The notes under the pieces were generated by a model. The model was not told the origin of the DNA. It saw nothing but the letters and a program-made list of their open reading frames with translations, and ran no database searches. A DNA stretch of 64,000 bases. Origin: Streptomyces griseosporeus. GTDB lineage: Bacteria > Actinomycetota > Actinomycetes > Streptomycetales > Streptomycetaceae. Shown here piece after piece: positions 1 through 10,803 of the stretch (the first letter of the stretch is position 1; each line of letters opens with the position of its first letter). The stretch lies in assembly GCF_014656055.1 (NCBI RefSeq), contig NZ_BNBR01000009.1:167481-231480 (forward strand), in the 5' to 3' direction. A program made the position numbers and the translations under genes.

Positions 1-16
1 CGTACACAGGGAGGTG

Positions 17-1003
17 CTAGCGCAGGAAGGGGTCCACCGCGATCGCCACGAACAGCAGCGACACATAGGTGATGGACCAGTGGAACAGCCGCATCTCCTT
101 CAGTTTCCCGCCCGTCACCTCGGCCTTGGCCCGGTTCTGCAGCGCGTGCGCCTCCCACAGCCACCAGCCGCCCGCGGCCAGCGCCACCGCGGTGTAGAAC
201 CAGCCGGTGTAGCCGAGCGGGGTGAGCAGTAGCGACACGGCGACCATGACCCAGCTGTAGATCACGATCTGCCGGGCGACCACCTTGTTGGAGGCGATGA
301 CCGGCAGCATCGGCACGCCCACGCGCGCGTAGTCCTCCTTCACCTTCATCGACAGCGGCCAGTAGTGCGGCGGCGTCCAGAAGAAGATGACCAGGAAGAG
401 GATGACCGGCGCCCAGGACAGCGAGTCCTTCACCGCGGACCAGCCGATCAGCACGGGCATGCAGCCCGCGATGCCGCCCCACACGATGTTCTGCGCCGTA
501 CGCCGCTTGAGGATCATCGTGTAGACGACGACGTAGAACAGCAGGGCCCCGAGCGAGAGCCAGGCGCTCAGCCAGTTGACGGTGAGGCCGAACAGCAGCG
601 TCGAGACCACGGCGAGGGTGATGCCGAAGACGAGCGCCTCGCGCGGGCTGACCATGCCGGTCACGATCGGGCGCTGCGACGTGCGGTCCATGAGCGCGTC
701 GATGTCCCGGTCGATGTACATGTTCAGCGCGTTGGCGCCGCCCGCGGACAGGTAGCCGCCGACGCAGGTCAGCAGCACCAGCGTCAGGTCGGGCACGCCC
801 TGCTGCGCCAGGAACATCACCGGAACGGTGGTGATCAGGAGCAGCTCGATGATCCGCGGCTTGGTCAGCGCCACGAATGCCTTGACTCGGGCCCCGAACG
901 GCCGCCGGGCCGGGCTCTGACTGGTCCCGATCTCCCCCATAGCCTTAATGGCATGGGTGGTGCCCCCATCCGCCGGACGGGATTCAACGGCCGTCACGCA
1001 CAC
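17..1003 (-). CDS. ctaB: Protoheme IX farnesyltransferase (heme O synthase)
   Basis: Transfers a farnesyl group to heme B to make heme O, the precursor of heme A for the aa3-type cytochrome c oxidase, in the cytoplasmic membrane. The 328-residue product is of normal family length and is made of about nine hydrophobic segments. It carries the UbiA-type prenyl-diphosphate motif NMYIDRDIDALMDR, with the Asp-rich DxxxD pattern, and a second conserved stretch around FFWTPPHYWPLSMK. The first methionine (MCVTAVESRP) gives a typical polar N-terminus before the first helix. It is divergent from tkt across 414 bases, the usual Streptomyces arrangement. Function is assigned from the family. Confidence 0.96.
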   Translation of the reverse strand: MCVTAVESRPADGGTTHAIKAMGEIGTSQSPARRPFGARVKAFVALTKPRIIELLLITTVPVMFLAQQGVPDLTLVLLTCVGGYLSAGGANALNMYIDRDIDALMDRTSQRPIVTGMVSPREALVFGITLAVVSTLLFGLTVNWLSAWLSLGALLFYVVVYTMILKRRTAQNIVWGGIAGCMPVLIGWSAVKDSLSWAPVILFLVIFFWTPPHYWPLSMKVKEDYARVGVPMLPVIASNKVVARQIVIYSWVMVAVSLLLTPLGYTGWFYTAVALAAGGWWLWEAHALQNRAKAEVTGGKLKEMRLFHWSITYVSLLFVAIAVDPFLR

Positions 1004-1417
1004 CCCTACAGAGACATCCCAGCGAGCCCTTCCGGTGTGAAGCGCCGGTAAAGGCTCGCGCGTACCACGCCACTGTAGACGTTGCCCACACCCCGATCTT
1101 CGCGGGGGTGGGGTCGTGTTCCGAAGGGGTCCGTTTCCGGGTGTTCGGAAGGTGTTCCTCCGGGTGTTCCTTCGGGCGCGCCGAAGCTCGATTGAGCGGT
1201 CAGATGAGCGGGTCCGTATTCATGTGCCGAACAGGGAAACGGCCCGGTCGACAGGCGGATCGGCGACAGGCCCGGCAGTCTGGTTCGAGGCGCAAAAACG
1301 CACGTCTTTACGAGGGTAGGCTCGACTGCGGCCGGTGGGTGAGAAGCGCACCGGCAGCCGGTGGGCGCGTGCCCGGAACACCGGTATTCGACATGTGGAG
1401 AGGAGCCCTGAATCAGG
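1004..1417. promoter_or_regulatory. ctaB-tkt divergent intergenic region
   Basis: No gene is supported in these 414 bases; open frames here are high-GC shadows. The region must hold the divergent promoters of ctaB and tkt. The only visible structure is a cluster of GTGTTC direct repeats starting at 1116, 1141, 1152 and 1164, the last three spaced 11-12 bases apart, about one helical turn. A purine-rich ribosome-binding site (GGAGAGGAG) ends 13 bases before the tkt GTG. I could not pick a confident -10/-35 pair. Confidence 0.55.
1116..1175 (+). repeat. GTGTTC direct-repeat cluster upstream of tkt
   Basis: Four copies of GTGTTCnnnnGG lie at 1116-1127, 1141-1152, 1152-1163 and 1164-1175. The last three are in helical phase. 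Streptomyces PhoP boxes are built of GTTCACC-type units repeated every 11 bases; these share the GTTC core and the phasing but not the CACC part, so a PhoP site is only a possibility. Confidence 0.5.
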
Positions 1418-3505
<2,088 letters not shown>

Positions 3506-3539
3506 CGCTCACATACGACACGTAGGAGATGTAATTTCC

Positions 3540-4658
3540 ATGACAGACGCACTGAAGCGCCTCTCCGACGAAGGCGTCGCGATCTGGCTGGACGACCTGT
3601 CGCGCAAGCGGATCACGTCCGGCAACCTCGCCGAGCTGATCGACCAGCAGCACGTCGTGGGCGTCACCACCAACCCGACGATCTTCCAGAAGGCGATCTC
3701 CGAGGGCGACGGCTACGACCAGCAGCTCGCCGACCTCGCCGCCCGCAAGGTCACCGTCGAAGAGGCCATCCGCATGATCACCACGGCGGACGTCCGCGAC
3801 GCCGCCGACATCCTGCGCCCGGTCTTCGACGCGACCGACGGCCAGGACGGCCGGGTCTCCATCGAGGTCGACCCGCGCCTGGCCCACGACACCCGGGCGA
3901 CCGTCGCCGAGGCCAAGCAGCTGGCCTGGCTGGTCGACCGGCCCAACACCCTGATCAAGATCCCGGCCACCCGGGCGGGTCTGCCGGCGATCACCGAGGT
4001 CATCGGCCTCGGCATCAGCGTCAACGTGACGCTGATCTTCTCGCTGGAGCGCTACCGCGAGGTCATGGACGCGTACCTGTCCGGCCTGGAGAAGGCCAAG
4101 GAGCGCGGCCTGGACCTGTCGCAGATCCGCTCCGTGGCGTCCTTCTTCGTGTCCCGCGTGGACACCGAGATCGACAAGCGGATCGACGCGCTGGGCACCG
4201 ACGAGGCCAAGGCGCTGCGCGGCAAGGCGGCCATCGCCAACGCCCGGCTGGCCTACCAGGCGTACGAGGAGGTCTTCTCCTCGGACCGCTGGCAGGCGCT
4301 GGAGAAGGCGGGCGCCCGCACGCAGCGTCCGCTGTGGGCGTCGACCGGTGTGAAGGACAAGGCGTACAAGCCCGCCATGTACGTCGACCAGCTGGTCGCG
4401 CCGAACACCGTGAACACCATGCCGGAGGCCACGCTGCAGGCCACGGAGGAGAGCGGCGAGATCACCGGCAACACCGTGGCCGGTACGTACGAGCAGGCCC
4501 GTGCCGAGCTCGACGGGCTGGAGAAGCTGGGCATCTCGTACGACGAGGTCGTGCAGCTCCTGGAGGACGAGGGCGTCGAGAAGTTCGAGGCGTCCTGGAA
4601 CGACCTGCTGAAGTCGACGCAGGCGGAGCTCGAGCGCCTGGCTCCCTCGGAGGACTGA
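3540..4658 (+). CDS. tal: Transaldolase
   Basis: Transfers a dihydroxyacetone unit from sedoheptulose 7-phosphate to glyceraldehyde 3-phosphate through a Schiff-base lysine. The 372-residue product is the long actinobacterial type. Visible motifs are GVTTNPTIFQKAI near the N-terminus, the active-site strand IKIPATRAG with the lysine, and SVASFFVSRVDTEIDK. The ATG at 3540 follows a GTAGGAGAT ribosome-binding site, 34 bases after the tkt stop. The zwf TTG starts one base after the tal stop, so the two are probably translationally coupled. Confidence 0.97.
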   Translation: MTDALKRLSDEGVAIWLDDLSRKRITSGNLAELIDQQHVVGVTTNPTIFQKAISEGDGYDQQLADLAARKVTVEEAIRMITTADVRDAADILRPVFDATDGQDGRVSIEVDPRLAHDTRATVAEAKQLAWLVDRPNTLIKIPATRAGLPAITEVIGLGISVNVTLIFSLERYREVMDAYLSGLEKAKERGLDLSQIRSVASFFVSRVDTEIDKRIDALGTDEAKALRGKAAIANARLAYQAYEEVFSSDRWQALEKAGARTQRPLWASTGVKDKAYKPAMYVDQLVAPNTVNTMPEATLQATEESGEITGNTVAGTYEQARAELDGLEKLGISYDEVVQLLEDEGVEKFEASWNDLLKSTQAELERLAPSED

Positions 4659-4659
4659 A

Positions 4660-6183
4660 TTGTCAAGCAGCAACCCGCTGCGTGACCCCGCAGACCGACG
4701 GCTCCCGCGTATCGCGGGGCCGTCGGGTCTGGTCATCTTCGGCGTCACGGGTGACCTGTCACGCAAGAAGCTGATGCCGGCCGTGTACGACCTCGCCAAC
4801 CGGGGCCTGCTGCCGCCGGGCTTCTCGCTGGTCGGGTTCGCCCGCCGCGACTGGGAGCACGAGGACTTCGCGCAGGTCGTGCACGACGCCGTCAAGGAGC
4901 ACTCCCGTACCCCGTTCCGCGAGGAGGTCTGGCAGCAGCTCATCCAGGGCATGCGCTTCGTCCAGGGCACCTTCGACGACGACGAGGCGTTCGAGCGGCT
5001 GCGCGGCACCATCGAGGACCTGGACAAGGCGCAGGGCACGGGCGGCAACTTCGCCTTCTACCTGTCGGTGCCGCCGAAGTCCTTCCCGGTGGTCATCCAG
5101 CAGCTGAAGAAGCACGGGCTGGCCGACCAGAAGAACGGCTCCTGGCGCCGCGCGGTGATCGAGAAGCCCTTCGGGCACGACCTGAAGTCGGCCGAGGAGC
5201 TGAACTCGATCGTCCACGAGGTGTTCGCGCCGGACCAGGTGTTCCGGATCGACCACTACCTGGGCAAGGAGACCGTCCAGAACATCCTGGCGCTGCGCTT
5301 CGCCAACCAGATGTTCGAGCCGATCTGGAACCGGTCGTACGTCGACCACGTGCAGATCACGATGGCCGAGGACATCGGCATCGGCGGCCGCGCCGGCTAC
5401 TACGACGGCATCGGCGCCGCCCGCGACGTCATCCAGAACCACCTGCTGCAGCTGATGGCGCTGACCGCGATGGAGGAGCCCGCCTCCTTCGACGCCGACG
5501 CGCTCGCGGCGGAGAAGACCAAGGTGCTCGGCGCGGTCCGGCTGCCGAAGGACCTGGGCCGCGACACCGTGCGCGCCCAGTACACGGCGGGCTGGCAGGG
5601 CGGCGCCAAGGCGGTCGGCTATCTGGAGGAGGAGGGCATCGACCCGGCCTCCAAGACCGACACCTACGCCGCGCTCAAGCTGGGCATCGACAACCGCCGC
5701 TGGGCGGGCGTCCCCTTCTACCTGCGCACCGGCAAGCGGCTGGGCCGCAGGGTCACCGAGATCGCGGTGGTCTTCCAGCGCGCCCCGCACTCCCCCTTCG
5801 ACACCACGGCGACGGAGGAGCTGGGCCAGAACGCGATCGTCATCCGCGTCCAGCCCGACGAGGGCGTGACGGTCCGCTTCGGCTCGAAGGTCCCCGGCAC
5901 CTCGATGGAGATCCGGGACGTGTCGATGGACTTCGCGTACGGCGAGTCGTTCACGGAGTCCAGCCCGGAGGCGTACGAGCGCCTCATCCTCGACGTCCTG
6001 CTCGGCGACGCGAACCTGTTCCCGCGCACCGAGGAGGTCGAGCTGTCCTGGAAGATCCTCGACCCGATCGAGGAGTACTGGGACACGCACGGCCGGCCCG
6101 CGCGGTACGAGGCGGGCACCTGGGGTCCGGTCGAGGCCGAACAGATGCTTGAGCGAGACGGACGGAGCTGGCGCCGGCCATGA
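4660..6183 (+). CDS. zwf: Glucose-6-phosphate dehydrogenase
   Basis: Oxidises glucose 6-phosphate to 6-phosphogluconolactone and makes NADPH, the entry step of the oxidative pentose phosphate pathway. The 507-residue length fits. The dinucleotide motif GVTGDLSRKK starts at residue 28 and the substrate-site signature RIDHYLGKE spans residues 196-204. The start is TTG at 4660, one base beyond the tal stop codon, and the frame reads LSSSNPLRDPADRR; the ribosome-binding site is the GGAGGA inside the end of tal. The stop overlaps the opcA ATG by four bases. OpcA is the family's assembly partner, so coupled expression makes sense. Confidence 0.97.
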   Translation: MSSSNPLRDPADRRLPRIAGPSGLVIFGVTGDLSRKKLMPAVYDLANRGLLPPGFSLVGFARRDWEHEDFAQVVHDAVKEHSRTPFREEVWQQLIQGMRFVQGTFDDDEAFERLRGTIEDLDKAQGTGGNFAFYLSVPPKSFPVVIQQLKKHGLADQKNGSWRRAVIEKPFGHDLKSAEELNSIVHEVFAPDQVFRIDHYLGKETVQNILALRFANQMFEPIWNRSYVDHVQITMAEDIGIGGRAGYYDGIGAARDVIQNHLLQLMALTAMEEPASFDADALAAEKTKVLGAVRLPKDLGRDTVRAQYTAGWQGGAKAVGYLEEEGIDPASKTDTYAALKLGIDNRRWAGVPFYLRTGKRLGRRVTEIAVVFQRAPHSPFDTTATEELGQNAIVIRVQPDEGVTVRFGSKVPGTSMEIRDVSMDFAYGESFTESSPEAYERLILDVLLGDANLFPRTEEVELSWKILDPIEEYWDTHGRPARYEAGTWGPVEAEQMLERDGRSWRRP

Positions 6184-7274
6184 GGACAGACCTGACCGAC
6201 ACCACCGCCAGCAAGATCAACAAGGCGCTGGTGCAGGGCCGCCGGGCGATCGGCACCCCGGCCGTCGGCATGGTGCTCACCCTTGTCATCGTCACCGACG
6301 AGGAGAACGCGTACGACGCGCTCAAGGCCGCCGGCGACGCCTCGCGCGAGCACCCCTCGCGCACCCTGGTGGTCATCAAGCGCGTCTCGCGCACGCCCCG
6401 CGACCGCACCCAGTCCCGGCTGGACGCGGAAGTGCGGGTGGGCGCGGACGCGGGCACCGGCGAGACCGTGGTGCTGCGCCTGTACGGCGAGGTGATCGAC
6501 CACGCCCAGTCGGTGGTGCTGCCGCTGCTGCTGCCGGACGCGCCGGTGGTGGTGTGGTGGCCGGTGAACGCCCCGCTCGACCCGGCGAACGACCCGCTGG
6601 GCGCGCTGGCCCAGCGCCGGGTGACGGACAGCTACGCCGCCGAGCAGCCGGTGCGCGACCTCGCCGCCCGGGCGAGCGCGTACACGCCCGGCGACACCGA
6701 TCTCGCCTGGACCCGCATCACGCCGTGGCGGTCGATGCTGGCCGCCGCGCTCGACCAGGTCACCTGTGAGGTGAAGGCCGTCGAGGTCGAGGGCGAGGAG
6801 TTCAACCCGAGCTGCGAGCTGCTGGCCATGTGGCTCGCGGACCGGCTGGACGTGCCGGTGCGGCGTTCGCTGTCCGAGGGGCCGGGCCTGACCGCGGTCC
6901 GCATGGACACCACCTGTGGCCGGATCAGCCTGGACCGTCCCGACGGCACGCTCGCGACCCTGTCGATCGAGGGCCAGCCGGACCGGGCGGTGGCGCTCAA
7001 GCGCCGGGAGACGGCCGACCTGGTCGCGGAGGAGCTGCGCCGCCTGGACCCGGACGACACGTACGCGTCGGCGCTGCGGTACGGGGTGGAGCGGCTGCTG
7101 GCGGCGGAGACCGCGGAAGCGGCCGAGGGGAAGCCGGCGGAGGAGCCGGTGGCCTCCGCGGACGAACCCGTCGCGGTGGAGACCCCGGTCGAGGACGCGG
7201 CCAAGGCCCCCGCGAAGCGGGCGGCCTCGAAGACGGCCCGGAAGTCCCCGTCGAGGAAGGCGGCCGCGAAGTGA
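6180..7274 (+). CDS. opcA: Glucose-6-phosphate dehydrogenase assembly protein OpcA
   Basis: OpcA proteins promote assembly or allosteric activation of glucose-6-phosphate dehydrogenase in actinobacteria and cyanobacteria. The 364-residue protein begins MRTDLTDTTASKINKAL and has conserved OpcA blocks such as VVWWPVNAPLDPANDPLG and DLAWTRITPWRSMLAAA. After about residue 300 it loses similarity and ends in an acidic Ala/Glu stretch followed by a basic Lys/Ala/Ser tail of about 25 residues (AKRAASKTARKSPSRKAAAK). The tail looks disordered and nucleic-acid-binding-like; it is not needed for the family call. ATGA overlap with zwf and GTGA overlap with pgl show tight coupling. Confidence 0.94.
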   Translation: MRTDLTDTTASKINKALVQGRRAIGTPAVGMVLTLVIVTDEENAYDALKAAGDASREHPSRTLVVIKRVSRTPRDRTQSRLDAEVRVGADAGTGETVVLRLYGEVIDHAQSVVLPLLLPDAPVVVWWPVNAPLDPANDPLGALAQRRVTDSYAAEQPVRDLAARASAYTPGDTDLAWTRITPWRSMLAAALDQVTCEVKAVEVEGEEFNPSCELLAMWLADRLDVPVRRSLSEGPGLTAVRMDTTCGRISLDRPDGTLATLSIEGQPDRAVALKRRETADLVAEELRRLDPDDTYASALRYGVERLLAAETAEAAEGKPAEEPVASADEPVAVETPVEDAAKAPAKRAASKTARKSPSRKAAAK

Positions 7275-8053
7275 GCACTCCGCAGCTGGTCGTGCACCAC
7301 GACAAGGACCTGATGGCCCAGGCCGCGGCGGCCCGCCTCATCACCAAGATCGTCGACGCGCAGTCCTCGCGGGGCTACGCCTCGGTGGTCCTGACCGGCG
7401 GCCGCAACGGCAACGGCGTCCTCGCCGCCCTCGCCGCGGCCCCCGCGCGGGACGCGGTCGACTGGGCGCGGCTGGACCTGTGGTGGGGCGACGAGCGGTT
7501 CCTGCCCGAGGGCGACCCGGAGCGCAATGTCACGCAGGCCCGTGAGGCCCTGCTGGACCGGGTGCCGCTGGATCCGAAGCGCGTGCACGCCATGCCCGCG
7601 TCGGACGGCCCGTACGGCGCGGACGCGGATGCGGCGGCGGCCGGGTACGCCGAGGAGCTGGCCCGCGCGGCCGGCCCCGAGAACCACGGCCCGGTCCCGG
7701 TGTTCGACGTGCTGATGCTGGGCGTCGGCCCGGACACGCACGTGGCGTCCCTGTTCCCGGAGCTGCCCGCGGTGCGGGAGACGGAGCGGACGGTCGTCGG
7801 TGTGCACGGCGCGCCGAAGCCGCCGCCGACCCGGGTCACCCTGACCCTGCCGGCGATCCGGGCCGCCCGCGAGGTGTGGCTGCTGGCGGCCGGTGAGGAC
7901 AAGGCGCGGGCCGCGGCGATCGCCCTGTCGGGCGCGGGCGAGATCCAGGCCCCGGCGGCGGGCGCCCGGGGCCGCTCCCGCACCCTGTGGCTGCTGGACG
8001 CGGCCGCTGCCTCGCAGCTGCCGAGGTCGCTGTATCCGCCGGCTTCCCCGTGA
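7271..8053 (+). CDS. pgl: 6-phosphogluconolactonase
   Basis: Hydrolyses 6-phosphogluconolactone to 6-phosphogluconate, directly after Zwf in the pathway. The 260-residue protein is a normal DevB/SOL-type lactonase. It shows VVLTGGRNGNGVLAAL, the substrate-binding DLWWGDERFLPEGDPERN and the loop MLGVGPDTHVASLFP. The GTG start at 7271 overlaps the opcA stop (GTGA). It is the last gene of the pentose phosphate operon; a GC-rich hairpin with a T tract follows 18 bases after its stop. Confidence 0.95.
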   Translation: MSTPQLVVHHDKDLMAQAAAARLITKIVDAQSSRGYASVVLTGGRNGNGVLAALAAAPARDAVDWARLDLWWGDERFLPEGDPERNVTQAREALLDRVPLDPKRVHAMPASDGPYGADADAAAAGYAEELARAAGPENHGPVPVFDVLMLGVGPDTHVASLFPELPAVRETERTVVGVHGAPKPPPTRVTLTLPAIRAAREVWLLAAGEDKARAAAIALSGAGEIQAPAAGARGRSRTLWLLDAAAASQLPRSLYPPASP

Positions 8054-8070
8054 ACCGGACCGGCTGAGAC

Positions 8071-8104
8071 GCCGGGTGGGCTTCGGCCCGCCCGGCGTTT
8101 TCCT
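8071..8104 (+). terminator. Rho-independent terminator of the tkt-pgl operon
   Basis: GCCGGGTGGGC, a TTCG tetraloop and GCCCGCCCGGC form an 11-bp stem with one G-T pair, followed by GTTTTCCTTT. Its place just after the pgl stop makes it the end of the operon. Confidence 0.9.
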
Positions 8105-8122
8105 TTCCGGGCCGGCGGGCGC

Positions 8123-8140
8123 CTGAGTACGCGTACTCAG
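8123..8140. promoter_or_regulatory. Perfect 18-bp palindrome, candidate operator of the GNAT-aminotransferase unit
   Basis: CTGAGTACGCGTACTCAG is a perfect 18-bp inverted repeat with no spacer. It lies after the pgl terminator and 103 bases before the next start codon, where a promoter for the following unit should be. Perfect palindromes of this length usually bind dimeric regulators; no adjacent gene encodes an obvious one. Confidence 0.6.
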
Positions 8141-8243
8141 ACGGTCTGGGTCACCGGACCCTCACCGGCGCGGCCCGCACCCCCGACGATGAGTGCCCCG
8201 CGTCCCACCGGCGCGGCGGACGAGGCGTCGGAAGAGGTAATCC

Positions 8244-9986
8244 ATGGGCCGGGCCCTGCAACTGCGCGCTGCCACACCGGAGGACCTGGAGTGGATCCAT
8301 GAACTCCGGCACCGGGTCTACGCGGAGGAGCTGGGCCAGCACGCCCCGGATCCGAGCGGGCGGCTGCGGGACGGGCTGGACGGCGCGAACGTCTACCTGG
8401 TGGCGGCGCGCGGCACGGCCCGTGTCGGCTTCGTCAGCCTGACCCCGCCCTGGGTGGGCCGGTACGGGCTGGACAAGTACCTGACCCGGGCCGAGCTGCC
8501 GCTGCTGGACGGGGACGACCCGTTCGAGGTGCGGATCCTCACCGTCGAGCCGCGCCTGCGGGCCACGGCGGCGGCGCCGCTGCTGATGTGGGCGGCGCTG
8601 CGCTGGATCGCCGCGCGGGGCGGCCGGCACGTGGTGGCGATGGGCCGCAGCGACCTGCTGCCGATGTACCGGGCGGCGGGACTGCGCGCGGTCGGCCGGA
8701 CGGTGACCTGCGGGGCGGTGACGTTCGAGGTGCTGACCGGTGAGGTGGCCGAGCTGACCCGGCGGGCCCGGGAGCGGCACGGCCGAACGCTGCGGCGGCT
8801 GTCGGCGGCGGTGGACTGGCGACTGGACGTGCCGTTCACGCCCCGGGCGGACGGCTGCGAGCACGGCGGCGCCTCCTTCACCGCGATCGGCACCGACTTC
8901 CGTACCCTGCACCGGCGCCGTGAGGTCGTCGCGGCGGACGTGCTGGACGCCTGGTTCCCGCCCGCGCCCGGCGTGCGGGCGGCGCTGACGGAGGATCCGG
9001 CCTGGTCCGCCCGGACCTCGCCGCCCCCCGGGGCGGAGGGGCTGCTGGCGGAGATCGCGGCGGTGCGGGCGCTGCCGGTGGAGGCGCTGGCGGTGGGCGC
9101 GGGCTCCTCGGACCTGATCTTCCGGGCGTTCGGCCGGTGGCTGACCCCGCAGAGCAGGGTGCTGCTGGTCGACCCGGGGTACGGCGAGTACGCGCACGTC
9201 ACCGAGCGGGTGATCGGCTGCCGGGTGGACCGGTTCCGGCTGCGCCGCGCGGAGGGCTGGCGGATCGATCCCGCGCGGCTGTCCGCGGCGGTGGCCGACG
9301 GGCGCTACGACCTCGTGGTGGTCGTCAACCCGAACAACCCGACGGGGCGGCACGCTCCGGCGGCCGGGCTGCGCGCGGTGATCGCGGGCGCGCCGGAGCG
9401 GACCCGGTGGTGGATCGACGAGGCGTACCTCGGCTATGTGGGGCCGGCGGAGTCGCTGGCGGACCTGGCGGCGGCGGACCCGCGGGTGACGGTGTGCGCC
9501 TCGCTGTCGAAGATGTACGCGCTGTCCGGGATGCGGGCCGCCTACCTGGTGGCCGAGCCTCGCACCGCGGCGGAGCTGCGCCGCTGGACGCCGCCGTGGC
9601 CGGTGAGCCTGCCGGCGCAGCTGGCGGCGGTGGCGGCGCTGCGTGACCCGGCGTACTACGCGGACCGCTGGCGCCGCACCCACGACCTGCGCCGCGAACT
9701 GGCCCGCGACCTGGCCGGGTTGGACCCGGCGCTGCTGGTCGAGGAGTCCGTCGCCAACTTCCTGAACGTGACACTGCCGGCCGGCGGGGCGCCGAGCGCC
9801 GCCCGGCTGGTCGCCGAGTGCCGCCGGCACGACGTGTACCTGCGCGACCTGTCCCCGCTGTCGCCGCGGTACGAGGGCCGTACCGTCCGGATCGCGGTGC
9901 GGGACGCGGCGGAGAACGCCCGGATCGTGGCCGCGTGCGGGGCGGCGCTGGAGGCGCTGGGCCCGGTTTCGGCGGGCGTGCGATGA
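8244..9986 (+). CDS. GNAT N-acyltransferase domain fused to a HisC-like PLP aminotransferase
   Basis: This 580-residue protein joins two catalytic folds. Residues 1 to about 170 look like a GNAT acyltransferase (LRAATPEDLEWIHELRHRVY, then VRILTVEPRLR, the beta4-type strand). From about 215 to the end it is a fold-type I PLP aminotransferase of the HisC/CobD kind. Landmarks are NPNNPTG at 362-368, WWIDEAYLGY, the Schiff-base lysine K423 in SLSKMYALSGMR, and a C-terminal substrate-carboxylate arginine in VRIAVRD. Likely chemistry is transamination with acyl transfer on the same or a neighbouring amine; the substrate is unknown. The ATG at 8244 follows GGAAGAGG. The stop overlaps the next gene by four bases, so the CdsA-like protein is probably a pathway partner. 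Confidence 0.82.
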   Translation: MGRALQLRAATPEDLEWIHELRHRVYAEELGQHAPDPSGRLRDGLDGANVYLVAARGTARVGFVSLTPPWVGRYGLDKYLTRAELPLLDGDDPFEVRILTVEPRLRATAAAPLLMWAALRWIAARGGRHVVAMGRSDLLPMYRAAGLRAVGRTVTCGAVTFEVLTGEVAELTRRARERHGRTLRRLSAAVDWRLDVPFTPRADGCEHGGASFTAIGTDFRTLHRRREVVAADVLDAWFPPAPGVRAALTEDPAWSARTSPPPGAEGLLAEIAAVRALPVEALAVGAGSSDLIFRAFGRWLTPQSRVLLVDPGYGEYAHVTERVIGCRVDRFRLRRAEGWRIDPARLSAAVADGRYDLVVVVNPNNPTGRHAPAAGLRAVIAGAPERTRWWIDEAYLGYVGPAESLADLAAADPRVTVCASLSKMYALSGMRAAYLVAEPRTAAELRRWTPPWPVSLPAQLAAVAALRDPAYYADRWRRTHDLRRELARDLAGLDPALLVEESVANFLNVTLPAGGAPSAARLVAECRRHDVYLRDLSPLSPRYEGRTVRIAVRDAAENARIVAACGAALEALGPVSAGVR

Positions 9987-10786
9987 CGTCGGTGGCGGCG
10001 CTCGTGCCGTACCTGGGCGGGGCGCTGGGGGTGAGCGGTGTGGCGGTGGTGGCGTCGCGGCGCCGGGAGCTGAGGGTGCGGTGGTGCGCGTGGGCGGCCG
10101 GGGTGCCGCTGCTCACGGCGGCTTTCTGGTGGGGCCGCCCGGGCACCGCGCTCCTCGGGGTGGTGGCCGGGGTGGTGGCGGTGGTGGAGTACGGCCGTCT
10201 GATGCGGCTGCAGCGGTCCGACCGGGCGGTGCTGGCGGCGGCCGTGGCGGGGGTGGTGCTGGCCGCCTGGCTGGTGCCGGGCGAGGTGGCGCGGGTGGCC
10301 GCGGCGGGCGCGCTCGCGGTGGCGGCGGTGCCGCTGCTGGCCGGTGACGGCGAGCGGGGCGGGTACCGGCTGGCGGCCGGACTGCTGGGCCTGGTGTGGC
10401 TGGGTGTGCTGGCGGCGCTCGTGCCGCTGGGGACGACGGCCCTGGCGTTGTTCGTGGCGGTGTCGGTGGCCGACATCGCCGCGTACTTCGCCGGCCGTCG
10501 CCTCGGCGGGCCGCGGCTGTCGCCGCTGTCCCCGGCCAAGCGGTGGAGCGGCACCCTGGCCGGGTCCGCGGCCGGGGTCGCCGTCCTCGCCGTGCTGTCG
10601 GCCCTGTCCTGGCCGGCGGCGGTCGCGGTGGCGGTGGGCGGGCCGACCGGTGACCTCCTCGAGTCCATGGTCAAGCGGGGGGCGGGGGCCAAGGACGCGG
10701 GCGGCTGGCTGCCCGGTTCGGGCGGCCTGCTGGACCGGATCGACTCCCTGCTGGGGGCGCTCGCGGTGCTGCTGGTCCTCGGCTGA
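9983..10786 (+). CDS. CdsA-like phosphatidate cytidylyltransferase family membrane protein
   Basis: The 267-residue, strongly hydrophobic protein (about eight membrane segments) ends with the CDP-diglyceride synthase signature: SMVKRGAGAKDAGGWLPGSG followed at once by GLLDRIDS, giving the S-x-x-K-R-x4-K-D ... G-G-x-x-D-R-x-D pattern. Family members use CTP to activate phosphatidate or another lipid or polyprenyl phosphate. It is coupled by ATGA overlap to the GNAT-aminotransferase, which a housekeeping cdsA would not be, so this is probably a specialised second copy acting on an unusual lipid or phospho-alcohol. No CDP-alcohol transferase lies nearby. The next gene is convergent, 17 bases away. 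Confidence 0.8.
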   Translation: MTSVAALVPYLGGALGVSGVAVVASRRRELRVRWCAWAAGVPLLTAAFWWGRPGTALLGVVAGVVAVVEYGRLMRLQRSDRAVLAAAVAGVVLAAWLVPGEVARVAAAGALAVAAVPLLAGDGERGGYRLAAGLLGLVWLGVLAALVPLGTTALALFVAVSVADIAAYFAGRRLGGPRLSPLSPAKRWSGTLAGSAAGVAVLAVLSALSWPAAVAVAVGGPTGDLLESMVKRGAGAKDAGGWLPGSGGLLDRIDSLLGALAVLLVLG

Positions 10787-10803
10787 CGCCCAGGAGCCGG
10801 CCG

